38,385 nt of DNA from an uncultured Spirochaetales bacterium (GTDB taxonomy: Bacteria; Spirochaetota; Spirochaetia; Sphaerochaetales; Sphaerochaetaceae), in contig CALXOO010000021.1 of assembly GCA_944390045.1 (NCBI GenBank), forward strand, positions 1-38,385, read 5' to 3'. Below, in pieces: positions 7,943 to 15,769 of this stretch. Within the stretch, counting starts at the first letter, position 1, and the number at the start of each line of letters is the position of its first letter. Made by a program: the position numbers and the translations under genes. Under the pieces are notes generated by a model that worked only from the letters and a program-made list of their open reading frames with translations, made no database searches and had not been told where the DNA came from.

Positions 7943-10900
7943 TGGTATACAGGACATACGTTGAGAAGAAGAAAGGCTTCGACCATGAGGCAGAGGGACT
8001 GAGAAATGATCTTTCAGTGTCGCTTGGAATCAAGGTCAGCTCACTCAGGATCATAAACAGGTATGACGTCGAAGGCATCTCCAGAGAACTCTTCGACAGG
8101 GCTGTGGAGTCAGTATTCAGCGAGAAGGCGGTTGACACTGTCCTTGACAGCCTGCCCCCGCATGACATGGCCTTTGCAGTCTGTCCCCTGCCGGGTCAGT
8201 TCGATCTCAGGAGCCAGAGCGCGGTGGAGTGCATCAGTTTTCTGGACACTGAGGCGAAGGCCCGCGTCAAGGCGGCAAAGGTCTACCTCATCGACGGAAT
8301 CGGAGACAGCGAGCTGTCCAGGATAAAGCAGTATCTGATCAACCCGGTCGAGGCGATGGAGGATTCGCTTGATGAGGCCGAAACCCTGGAGCGCAGCTAT
8401 GAGCTGCCCGCTGACATTGCCCACATCAGCGGCTTCAGGGAAATGGATGATGAGGCGCTCAGAAAGCTCCACAGTGAGCTCTCTCTCGCAATGGACCTGG
8501 ATGACCTGATGTTCCTGCAGGACCATTTCAGGGCAGCAGGCAGGGAGCCGACCATAACGGAAGTGAGGGTCTGCGACACTTACTGGTCAGACCACTGCCG
8601 TCACACGACTTTCCAGACAGAGCTTGAAGATATCACATTCGAGGACGCTGAGGCGCAGGAGATGTTCCAGCGCTATCTTGAGATAAGAAAGGAGCTGGGC
8701 ATCACAAAACCGGTCACGCTGATGGACCTAGCGACCATAGGAGCCAGACACCTGAAATCCAGAGGCCTGCTTGAGGACCTTGATGAGAGCGGGGAAATCA
8801 ACGCCTGTTCCGTGAATGTCCGTGCCTGTTTCGAGGACGGAGGCAGTGAGGATTATCTGCTGATGTTCAAGAACGAGACACATAACCATCCCACAGAGAT
8901 CGAGCCTTTCGGAGGTGCCGCCACCTGTATCGGAGGCGCAATCCGCGATCCGCTCTCAGGAAGGGCCTATGTCTATCAGGCCATGAGGATCACCGGAAGC
9001 GGCGATGTGTTCACTCCCTTTGACCAGACACCGGAAGGCAAGCTTCCACAGAAGAAGATCGCAGTGACGTCGGCACAGGGGTACAGCTCATACGGCAACC
9101 AGATCGGTCTTGCGACCGGACTTGTCGATGAACTCTATCATCCAGGCTATGTTGCCAAACACATGGAGCTCGGTGCTGTGATTGCGGCCGTGCCCAGGAA
9201 GAATGTCGTCAGACTTGAGCCGCAGCCGGGAGATGCCGTCATCCTCGTCGGAGGACGGACAGGACGTGATGGAATCGGAGGAGCGACAGGCTCGTCCAAG
9301 AGTCATAAGAGCACGTCGAAAGACACATCCGGTGCAGAAGTCCAGAAAGGCAATGCCCCGGAGGAAAGGAAACTGCAGAGACTCTTCAGGAAGCCAGAGG
9401 CACAGAGACTGATCAGGCGGTGCAATGACTTCGGCGCAGGAGGCGTCGCAGTCGCCATAGGAGAGCTCGCACCGGGCCTGGACATAGACCTGGACAAGGT
9501 ACCGAGGAAATACCAGGGGCTCGACGGGACAGAGCTCGCCATATCAGAAAGCCAGGAGAGAATGGCGGTCGTCGTTGCAGACAGTGACTGCAGCCGCTTC
9601 ATTGAGCTCGCCGCCAGTGAGAATCTGGAAGCCACAAAGGTGGCGGTTGTGAGCAGCGCGCCTGTACTGAGCATGAAGTGGAACGGACGAGAGATCGTTC
9701 ATCTTGAAAGGAGCTTCCTGGATACGAACGGTGCAAGGAAACGCACAAGCGTGCTGGTCGCTGCGCCCAAGCCTGTCCAGGAACCGGAGATGGACACGGT
9801 ACAGGCATTCTCCAGCCTGAGATTCTGTTCACGTCAGGGACTGGGTGAGCGCTTCGATTCTACGATAGGAGCTGGAACAGTCCTTATGCCCTATGGTGGA
9901 AAGTACCAGAGGACAGCCGAACAGGTGATGTGTGCGCTGCTGCCGGCAGACGGGCACAGGTCTGTCACGGCCAGTCTCTTCAGCTATGGCTGCGATCCGC
10001 AGCTTACAGATGCAGACCCCTTCCGCGGCGCATATAATGCGGTTGTTGAATCGGTTGCCAAGATAGTCGCCGCCGGCGGAAGCAGAAAAGGCACTCATCT
10101 GTCCCTTCAGGAGTTCTTCGGCAGGACTGCAGGAAACAAAGAGAAATGGGGCCGCCCGCTGGCAGCCCTTCTTGGAGCGCTCAAGGCACAGGAGGACCTC
10201 TCTGTCGCAGCCATCGGCGGCAAGGACAGCATGTCAGGGACTTTCGAGGATATTGACGTTCCCAACACTCTTGTGTCATTTGCCGTCAACACGATCGACA
10301 GATCACGCGTGATATCCAAGGACATGAAGAAGGCCGGCAGCATGGTGTACCTGCTGACGGCAGCGGACGGAGAGACCGTGGCCGGCTTCCTTGACAGAGT
10401 TGAGACGGTGATCTCATCTGTCCCTGCCCTTTCCGCCGCACTGGTTGAGGGCGGACGCACGGATGTGACAATCGCTAAGATGTGCTTCGGATCGATGACA
10501 GGTTTTCACAGCATAGTCCCGCTGGAGAACATCAGCACCACAGGCTTCATCATCGAGTCTGACAAGGAAATACCGGGCGGGAGGCTGCTTGGATACACAG
10601 ACAGCCTCGGATACTTCGACAGCTGGACTCTCGAGGAACTCTACCGCGCTTATGAGTCAGTGCTCGAACCGGTATATCCGCGCCGCTGCACGCAGGACGG
10701 CACTGTCCACAGCATCACAGCCACAGCCGGGTGCGTGAGGCCGCACTGCAGGACCGCCACGGCCAAACCCAGGGTTCTCATACCGGTCTTCCCCGGCACG
10801 AACTGTGAGCTTGACACGGAAAGCGCCTTCCGTGAGGCGGGAGCCGAAGTCAGGACATTCATCGTGAACAACCTTGACGAGAACCGTCTGGCCCAGTCCA

Positions 10901-11562
10901 TTTCAGACTTTGCCAGACTGTTGTCAGGCTCGCAGATTCTCTTCATTCCGGGCGGTTTCTCCGGAGGTGATGAGCCTGACGGATCAGGCAAGTTCATCAC
11001 CTGTTTCCTGCAGAACCCCAGGATAAGAGAAGAGATCGAAAGACTGCTCGGACAGCGGGACGGACTGGTCGGAGGCATCTGCAATGGCTTCCAGGCTCTG
11101 GTCAAGCTCGGTCTTCTTCCCTATGGCGAGTTCAGGAAAATGGAGGATGACAGCCCTACACTCACGTTCAACAGGATAGCCCGGCACCAGTCACGGCTGG
11201 TTCATACCCGGGTATCATCACTTCTGAGCCCCTGGCTCTCGAACTACCAGCTCGGACAGGTCCAGATGGTTCCGGTAAGCCATGGAGAGGGACGCTTCGC
11301 TGCGTCTGACGACACAATTGCAAGTATGATCAGGAACGGCCAGATCTGTACGCAGTACACGACTCCTGACGGGCTGGCCAGTATGGACATAGCGGACAAC
11401 CCGAACGGATCGGCGATGGCAATAGAAGGCATCTGCTCCCCGGACGGACGGGTGTTCGGGCGGATGGGACACGTGGAGAGATGCCGCATCGGGCTGTACA
11501 GGAACGTGGAAATGTCATCTTCGCTTCCCTTCTTCTCCGGTGCCGTGCAATACTTTCTCTAG
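7942..11562 (+). CDS. purL: Phosphoribosylformylglycinamidine synthase, single-chain
   Basis: Converts FGAR to FGAM with glutamine and ATP. At 1206 aa it is the long single-polypeptide type: N-terminal PurS-like region, two FGAM synthetase halves (ETHNHPTEIEPFGGAAT; IGGKDSMSGTF), and a C-terminal class I glutaminase beginning near RVLIPVFPGTNCE. The glutaminase triad is visible: Cys1047 in GGICNGFQ, and His1114 and Glu1116 in SHGEGRF. It is slightly shorter than the enterobacterial enzyme (about 1295 aa). The ATG overlaps the purD stop by one base. Confidence 0.97.
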   Translation: MVYRTYVEKKKGFDHEAEGLRNDLSVSLGIKVSSLRIINRYDVEGISRELFDRAVESVFSEKAVDTVLDSLPPHDMAFAVCPLPGQFDLRSQSAVECISFLDTEAKARVKAAKVYLIDGIGDSELSRIKQYLINPVEAMEDSLDEAETLERSYELPADIAHISGFREMDDEALRKLHSELSLAMDLDDLMFLQDHFRAAGREPTITEVRVCDTYWSDHCRHTTFQTELEDITFEDAEAQEMFQRYLEIRKELGITKPVTLMDLATIGARHLKSRGLLEDLDESGEINACSVNVRACFEDGGSEDYLLMFKNETHNHPTEIEPFGGAATCIGGAIRDPLSGRAYVYQAMRITGSGDVFTPFDQTPEGKLPQKKIAVTSAQGYSSYGNQIGLATGLVDELYHPGYVAKHMELGAVIAAVPRKNVVRLEPQPGDAVILVGGRTGRDGIGGATGSSKSHKSTSKDTSGAEVQKGNAPEERKLQRLFRKPEAQRLIRRCNDFGAGGVAVAIGELAPGLDIDLDKVPRKYQGLDGTELAISESQERMAVVVADSDCSRFIELAASENLEATKVAVVSSAPVLSMKWNGREIVHLERSFLDTNGARKRTSVLVAAPKPVQEPEMDTVQAFSSLRFCSRQGLGERFDSTIGAGTVLMPYGGKYQRTAEQVMCALLPADGHRSVTASLFSYGCDPQLTDADPFRGAYNAVVESVAKIVAAGGSRKGTHLSLQEFFGRTAGNKEKWGRPLAALLGALKAQEDLSVAAIGGKDSMSGTFEDIDVPNTLVSFAVNTIDRSRVISKDMKKAGSMVYLLTAADGETVAGFLDRVETVISSVPALSAALVEGGRTDVTIAKMCFGSMTGFHSIVPLENISTTGFIIESDKEIPGGRLLGYTDSLGYFDSWTLEELYRAYESVLEPVYPRRCTQDGTVHSITATAGCVRPHCRTATAKPRVLIPVFPGTNCELDTESAFREAGAEVRTFIVNNLDENRLAQSISDFARLLSGSQILFIPGGFSGGDEPDGSGKFITCFLQNPRIREEIERLLGQRDGLVGGICNGFQALVKLGLLPYGEFRKMEDDSPTLTFNRIARHQSRLVHTRVSSLLSPWLSNYQLGQVQMVPVSHGEGRFAASDDTIASMIRNGQICTQYTTPDGLASMDIADNPNGSAMAIEGICSPDGRVFGRMGHVERCRIGLYRNVEMSSSLPFFSGAVQYFL

Positions 11563-11574
11563 GAGGCAGTAATC

Positions 11575-12249
11575 ATGGAAGCGAACAAGCACAGAGCAAT
11601 GGAAATGCGCATTGCGAAGGTCCTCAGGAATCTTGAGGCGAACCGGATGAAGGCGGTCTATGCCGAGACTGCTGAAGATGCGCTGCGGCTGGTCAGGGAG
11701 CTGGTTCCCTCATCCTGCATGACCGGAAGCGGAGGTTCAGTGACGCTGGCCCAGTGTGGAATCATGGACTACCTCAGAAGCCAGACGAATTACATAGACC
11801 GCTATGAGAAGGGCATAGACGAAGCCGAGGTCAGACGCAGGGATGGCCTTGTCTTCCTGTGCGACTGGTTCCTCTGCTCAGCGAATGCGATCACGGAACA
11901 CGGCGAGATATATCAGGTGGACGGCAGGAGCAACCGCATCAGCGCACTCTGTTTCGGGCCGGAGCACGTGATCATCGTCGCAGGCATCAACAAGATCGTG
12001 CCGAACCTCAGGGCAGCAGTCGAGAGAGTGAAGCACATCGCGGCCCCAGCAAACTGCATACGGCTTGATATAGACAGTGTCTGCGCAAAGGCCGGTGTCT
12101 GCATACAGCAGGGATTCGACGAGAGCGACCTGATGTGCCACGCGGACTGCGGCGATGCGACAATCTGCTGCAATACTCTGATAATGAAACGCCAGCGGGT
12201 CAAGGACAGGATCACGGTGATCATTGTGGGAGAGGAACTTGGCTATTAG
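11575..12249 (+). CDS. LUD-domain (LutC/YkgG-like) protein of unknown role
   Basis: A 224-aa protein resembling the LUD family (PF02589, formerly DUF162): MTGSGGSVTLAQCGIMD near residues 43-60, then SANAITEHGEIYQVDG and a Val/Ile-rich strand before GINKIV. LutC-type members belong to lactate-oxidation complexes, but lutA and lutB are not here, so lactate use is not implied. The C-terminal part is cysteine-rich (six Cys between about residues 164 and 203), which may mean metal or redox binding. It lies 12 bases after purL with AGGAGG before the ATG, so it is probably co-transcribed with the purine genes. Confidence 0.78.
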   Translation: MEANKHRAMEMRIAKVLRNLEANRMKAVYAETAEDALRLVRELVPSSCMTGSGGSVTLAQCGIMDYLRSQTNYIDRYEKGIDEAEVRRRDGLVFLCDWFLCSANAITEHGEIYQVDGRSNRISALCFGPEHVIIVAGINKIVPNLRAAVERVKHIAAPANCIRLDIDSVCAKAGVCIQQGFDESDLMCHADCGDATICCNTLIMKRQRVKDRITVIIVGEELGY

Positions 12250-12895
12250 GATCATCTATCCTGACGACGGTGACAGGGAAAGGAGGAGCTCATTCACAAA
12301 CCGCCTTATCCCTGAATCTCCGTACCGAAGCGCAGGTGTCCCGATTCCGGAGTGCCGGAAGATCGCGAAGGGCCTCGGCAGCGATGACATCGAGCTTGTG
12401 TACATCGAGGATGTCATAATCAAAGGCATAGTGATCTTCTCATCACATGAGCCCTTTGAGAAAAAGAAGGAACGGATAGAATCCTTCCTTCCCCTTCTCG
12501 TCAGCTGGATGGTCACAGACATAGTCTCATCCAGCCTCTGGTACGGCAGGGATGAGAAAAAGGAGGCCGAGGCCTATTTCACCTCGCTGCTGGACAGGCA
12601 GGATGAGATGACAAGGCGGCTGGGAATCGTCGCCCTGATGGACAGGGACTTCATGCGCCCTGACAGCGTGTGCGGCATGCTGGAAAGACTGGCCGGAATG
12701 CATACGGACCACTATCTCCTTTCCATGGCCATAGCATGGTATTACGCTGAAGCCTACACGCGTTTCAGCGAGCTTGCTTACCCGTATTTCGGGCACCTTG
12801 ATCTTCCCATCAGGAAAATGGCACGCCAGAAGTGCCGTGACTCACGCAGGATAGGGGCTGCAGACAAGGCCAGACTGGACATATTCTTCCGGTGA
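12239..12895 (+). CDS. DNA alkylation repair family protein (AlkD-like HEAT-repeat)
   Basis: About 218 aa, all-helical in appearance. GVPIPECRKIAKGL, then KGIVIFSSHEP and WMVTDIVSSSL, match the pattern of the DNA_alkylation family (PF08713), whose AlkD members excise alkylated bases. The Asp in WMVTD is a plausible counterpart of the AlkD catalytic Asp. A later WYYAEA fits the WALAEA segment of the family. The TTG at 12239 is preferred because GGGAGAGG precedes it at proper spacing; a TTG at 12224 is possible. It overlaps the LUD gene by 11 bases and ends the operon. Enzymatic activity is not shown by the sequence. Confidence 0.72.
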   Translation: MAIRIIYPDDGDRERRSSFTNRLIPESPYRSAGVPIPECRKIAKGLGSDDIELVYIEDVIIKGIVIFSSHEPFEKKKERIESFLPLLVSWMVTDIVSSSLWYGRDEKKEAEAYFTSLLDRQDEMTRRLGIVALMDRDFMRPDSVCGMLERLAGMHTDHYLLSMAIAWYYAEAYTRFSELAYPYFGHLDLPIRKMARQKCRDSRRIGAADKARLDIFFR

Positions 12896-12947
12896 CTCCT
12901 GCGGGTGTGCGGCTGTGAGCAGGCAGGCGCCGCAGTGAGACAGGGGC

Positions 12948-12976
12948 TTGACAGTTGTTTCTACAGACAATAATGT
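12948..12976 (+). promoter_or_regulatory. Promoter of trpB
   Basis: A perfect -35 TTGACA (12948-12953) is followed after 17 bases by TAATGT (12971-12976), a weak -10. The spacer is filled by one palindrome and the -10/start region by a second, so the promoter looks built for repression. It lies 52 bases past the end of the purine operon; no rho-independent terminator separates them. Confidence 0.6.
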
Positions 12977-12988
12977 TTCTATAAACAA
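12955..12988 (+). promoter_or_regulatory. Two tandem 16-bp palindromic operator-like sites
   Basis: TTGTTTCTACAGACAA (12955-12970) and ATGTTTCTATAAACAA (12973-12988) share 13 of 16 positions, and each is itself an imperfect palindrome of the form TTGTnTnTAnAnACAA. Their centres are 18 bp apart, close to but not exactly two helical turns. They cover the spacer and the -10/start region of the trpB promoter. I do not recognise the repressor family from the motif. Confidence 0.6.
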
Positions 12989-13005
12989 AAACAACGGAGG
13001 CTGTA

Positions 13006-14295
13006 ATGACAAACCTTGTGAACCAGGAAATCGATACACGGAATCTTCCCGATGACAATGGATATTTCGGAGAATACGGCGGTTCATTCGTTCCGCCGGA
13101 GCTGCAGGAAGTGATGGAGGAAGTAGCGGCGAAGTATGCGGAGATAAGCCAGGATCCGACCTTCATTGAGGAACTTGCCGACCTGCATGAGCACTACACC
13201 GGACGGCCCTCGCCCATCTTCCACGCCAGGAACCTTTCCCGTGCCGTCGGCGGAGCCCAGATATACCTCAAGAGAGAGGATCTGAACCACACGGGAGCAC
13301 ATAAGATCAATCACTGTCTGGGAGAGGTGCTTCTGGCAAGACGGATGGGCAAGCGGAAGGTGATAGCCGAGACCGGTGCCGGACAGCATGGAGTCGCTCT
13401 TGCGACAGCCGCCGCCCTCATGGGGCTTGAATGCGATATATACATGGGTGAGGTCGATGTCATGAAGGAGGCGCCCAATGTCTCCAGAATGAAAATTCTC
13501 GGCGCCAGGGTCATAGCAGTCAAAAGCGGAACCCGCACACTGAAAGATGCGGTGGATGAGGCATTCAAGGCATATCTCAGGGATCCGGTGAACCAGATCT
13601 ACTGCATCGGCTCCGTTGTGGGCCCACACCCCTTCCCCATGATGGTACGCGACTTCCAGGCTGTCATCGGAGTTGAGGCCAGAAAGCAGATGATGCATAT
13701 GACCGGCCGGCTGCCGGACAATGTTGTCGCCTGCGTCGGAGGAGGAAGCAATGCCATGGGCATCTTCTCCGCCTTCCTAGACGACAGCAGCGTCAGACTC
13801 TACGGCGTTGAGCCTGCGGGCATGGGTCTCGAGACAGGAAACCACGCGGCATCGATCACCTGCGGTAAGCCCGGTATACTTCACGGCTTCCGGACACTGC
13901 TCATCCAGAATGAAAAGGGAGAGCCATTGCCCGTGTACTCAATTGCTTCCGGTCTGGACTACCCCGGTGTCGGGCCACAGCACTGCCATCTCCACGACAT
14001 AAAGCGTGTGCAGTACACGACAATAACGGACAGGGAGGCAGTAGAAGCCTTCTACGCCCTGTCAAGGATGGAAGGCATTATCCCTGCCCTGGAGTCGAGT
14101 CATGCAGTGGCCTATGCCGCAAAACTTGCGGAAGGGCTGGACAGGGACGAGACTGTGCTCGTGAACCTGTCCGGCCGGGGAGACAAGGACATAGACTTCG
14201 TCATGCAGAACTATCCGCTTGCAGACTATGAGCCGGGAGCGGAAAGCGGAAACAGCTACAAGGATTTCCTCAGCCGCATTCAGAGCCGGCGCTGA
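13006..14295 (+). CDS. trpB: Tryptophan synthase beta-chain-like protein (orphan TrpB)
   Basis: PLP enzyme of the TrpB1 type, normally condensing indole with serine. The 429-aa protein opens with [20 protein letters not shown] Lys100 is in GAHKIN, and [17 protein letters not shown] and SGRGDKD are conserved. Differences from the standard enzyme: HKINN reads HKINH, the DVERQ segment reads DVMKE, and in the COMM region the residue matching Asp305 of the enteric enzyme is Gln336. No trpA or other trp gene is near. It may salvage indole or act on another nucleophile. GGAGG lies 5 bases before the ATG. Confidence 0.88.
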   Translation: MTNLVNQEIDTRNLPDDNGYFGEYGGSFVPPELQEVMEEVAAKYAEISQDPTFIEELADLHEHYTGRPSPIFHARNLSRAVGGAQIYLKREDLNHTGAHKINHCLGEVLLARRMGKRKVIAETGAGQHGVALATAAALMGLECDIYMGEVDVMKEAPNVSRMKILGARVIAVKSGTRTLKDAVDEAFKAYLRDPVNQIYCIGSVVGPHPFPMMVRDFQAVIGVEARKQMMHMTGRLPDNVVACVGGGSNAMGIFSAFLDDSSVRLYGVEPAGMGLETGNHAASITCGKPGILHGFRTLLIQNEKGEPLPVYSIASGLDYPGVGPQHCHLHDIKRVQYTTITDREAVEAFYALSRMEGIIPALESSHAVAYAAKLAEGLDRDETVLVNLSGRGDKDIDFVMQNYPLADYEPGAESGNSYKDFLSRIQSRR

Positions 14296-14323
14296 GATCA
14301 TCAGACATCATATTCTCCTTTTC

Positions 14324-14357
14324 AGGTCTTCTCCGGATCAGGGGAAGACCTCTTTTC
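14324..14357 (+). terminator. Rho-independent terminator of trpB
   Basis: Stem AGGTCTTCTCC (14324-14334) pairs with GGGGAAGACCT (14341-14351) with one T-G pair, loop of six bases, followed by CTTTTC. It lies 29 bases past the trpB stop and separates it from the rhamnose locus. Confidence 0.8.
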
Positions 14358-14418
14358 ATCATAAAAAGAGAAGAATTGTCTCTATCGCAGGCCTGTCATG
14401 CATCCTATGCTTGGAGGC

Positions 14419-14736
14419 ATGGAAAAAAGAGAAGCTTTCAAAATGCATCTCAAGAAGGGATGCGCCGAAGAATACAGGAAGAGACATGCCGAGCTCTGGG
14501 ACGAAGTGAAAAAGGTGCTCAGGGAGGGAGGAATTCATGATTACTCCATCTACCTGGATGAGGAGACAGGGACCCTCTTTGCCTTCCAGAAAGTGAGCGG
14601 TGAGTGCGGAAGCCAGGACCTCGGCGGCGAGGAGGCAATAAAGAAATGGTGGCACTACATGGCACCACTGATGGAGACCAATGAGGATGAGAGTCCGGTT
14701 TCCATCCCGCTCAGGGAGATGTTCCACCTAGACTGA
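14419..14736 (+). CDS. rhaM: L-rhamnose mutarotase
   Basis: Interconverts alpha and beta L-rhamnose, supplying the anomer the isomerase needs. The 105-aa length matches the E. coli enzyme (104 aa). Family landmarks are EEYRKRHAELWDEV with the active-site Tyr and His, YSIYLDEE, and WWHYM followed by SPVSIPLREMFHLD. The chosen ATG keeps the REAFKM beginning typical of the family, although GGAGG is only one base before it; an ATG at 14443 would have better spacing but cut into the domain. The gene converges with the AraC regulator, their 3' ends overlapping by 9 bases. Confidence 0.92.
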   Translation: MEKREAFKMHLKKGCAEEYRKRHAELWDEVKKVLREGGIHDYSIYLDEETGTLFAFQKVSGECGSQDLGGEEAIKKWWHYMAPLMETNEDESPVSIPLREMFHLD

Positions 14737-15675
14737 CAGGTTCTCCTTCCTCCACAGGTCAGGAGAGGTTCCGTAATAGCCCTTGAAAGTCCTGCTGAAG
14801 TGCTCCGGTGAAGAGTAGCCTATTGTATATGCGATCTCCTTGCTGGACAGCTGGCCCTTTTTCAGCAGACTGGCCGCCTCCTCCATACGCAGCTTGCGCA
14901 CGATCTGTGAGAAGCTCATGCCTGTCTTCTCCTTTATCAGGCGGGAGGCATACTGCTCAGTTATACCGAAATGATCAGCAAAGCTGGTCAGAGTCACCTC
15001 ATGGCTGTGCTCATCTAGGTAGCTCATGATGCGGAAAACCTCCTTCCTCATGCCTATTCCGACACTCTGGGAGAGCACGCCCTGCCGCCTCATCTCCAGC
15101 AGCGCCCGCTGGGCGATGACAGCCTTGAAGCGTGGAGAGAGCATATCACAGACGACATCCTGGCGCAGCATGTCCTCTATCTGATCGCTGATATCGACTC
15201 CGGAATAGATTGCGAAGCACTTGTCCCTGAGTCCCAGACCGAAACGTTCATCCAGAATGGCGAAGAAGTCCCTGTCAAGCAGGATATTCACTGCCACGGT
15301 GCGTACATCATCCGTCCAGATGCTGTGATAGAAACCAGGCATGAGGATCACCACATCACCCCTCTTCGCGATCAGATCCTGCCCTTCTATGCTCTCCTCG
15401 ACAGATCCGGAGAGCACATAGGTCATTTCCACAAAGCGGTGTGAGTGGAGATAGCGCGGCATATAACAGGGATGCTTGAGCACTATGACCTCCTCATCAG
15501 CACTCCGGCTGTAATACGAAGATGAGAGGATTATCTTCTCCTGGGCTCTGGCGCTTTCTTCCACCTCCTCAGGCAGATTAATGTAGCGCACGCTGTCACG
15601 GCCCTCCTCATACAGCTTCCTGTAGTAGAGTTCCTCATCCGTAAGAGTATAAAATCTGTCAAGAAGTCTCGCCAT
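14728..15675 (-). CDS. AraC-family regulator, probable rhamnose activator
   Basis: A 315-aa protein with an N-terminal cupin-like sensing region (VLKHPCYMPRYLHSHRFVEMTYV around residues 66-88) and a C-terminal double helix-turn-helix: ITEQYASRLIKEKTGMSFSQ, then the AraC signature KEIAYTIGYSSPEHFSRTFK ending in GTSPDLWR. Its place between rhaM and rhaBAD, divergent from rhaB with a 94-base gap, makes it the likely RhaR/RhaS-type activator of this locus. Which of the two it resembles cannot be told from the sequence. Confidence 0.88.
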   Translation of the reverse strand: MARLLDRFYTLTDEELYYRKLYEEGRDSVRYINLPEEVEESARAQEKIILSSSYYSRSADEEVIVLKHPCYMPRYLHSHRFVEMTYVLSGSVEESIEGQDLIAKRGDVVILMPGFYHSIWTDDVRTVAVNILLDRDFFAILDERFGLGLRDKCFAIYSGVDISDQIEDMLRQDVVCDMLSPRFKAVIAQRALLEMRRQGVLSQSVGIGMRKEVFRIMSYLDEHSHEVTLTSFADHFGITEQYASRLIKEKTGMSFSQIVRKLRMEEAASLLKKGQLSSKEIAYTIGYSSPEHFSRTFKGYYGTSPDLWRKENLSV

Positions 15676-15769
15676 AATTCAATTATCCAACGGGATTAGG
15701 CAGAAATCAATCAATATCTTGAGAAAATTGTCACTTGGCAGTTTCCACTGCTCGCCTGATGATATACCC
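15676..15769. promoter_or_regulatory. Divergent rha control region
   Basis: The 94 bases between the araC-type gene and rhaB must hold both promoters. Two direct half-site-like repeats, GGCAGAAATC (15699-15708) and GGCAGTTTCC (15737-15746), are 38 bp apart on the same strand, an arrangement used by AraC-family activators. I cannot identify a convincing -10. rhaB has no clear Shine-Dalgarno. Confidence 0.35.

Noticed and set aside
12224..12249. Programmed frameshift fusing the LUD and AlkD-like genes
   Set aside because: The overlap has no slippery heptamer; a TTG with a good Shine-Dalgarno explains a normal separate start.
12896..12947. Terminator after the AlkD-like gene
   Set aside because: CCTGC/GCAGG and GCGG/CCGC pairings exist but are weak and no T-run follows.
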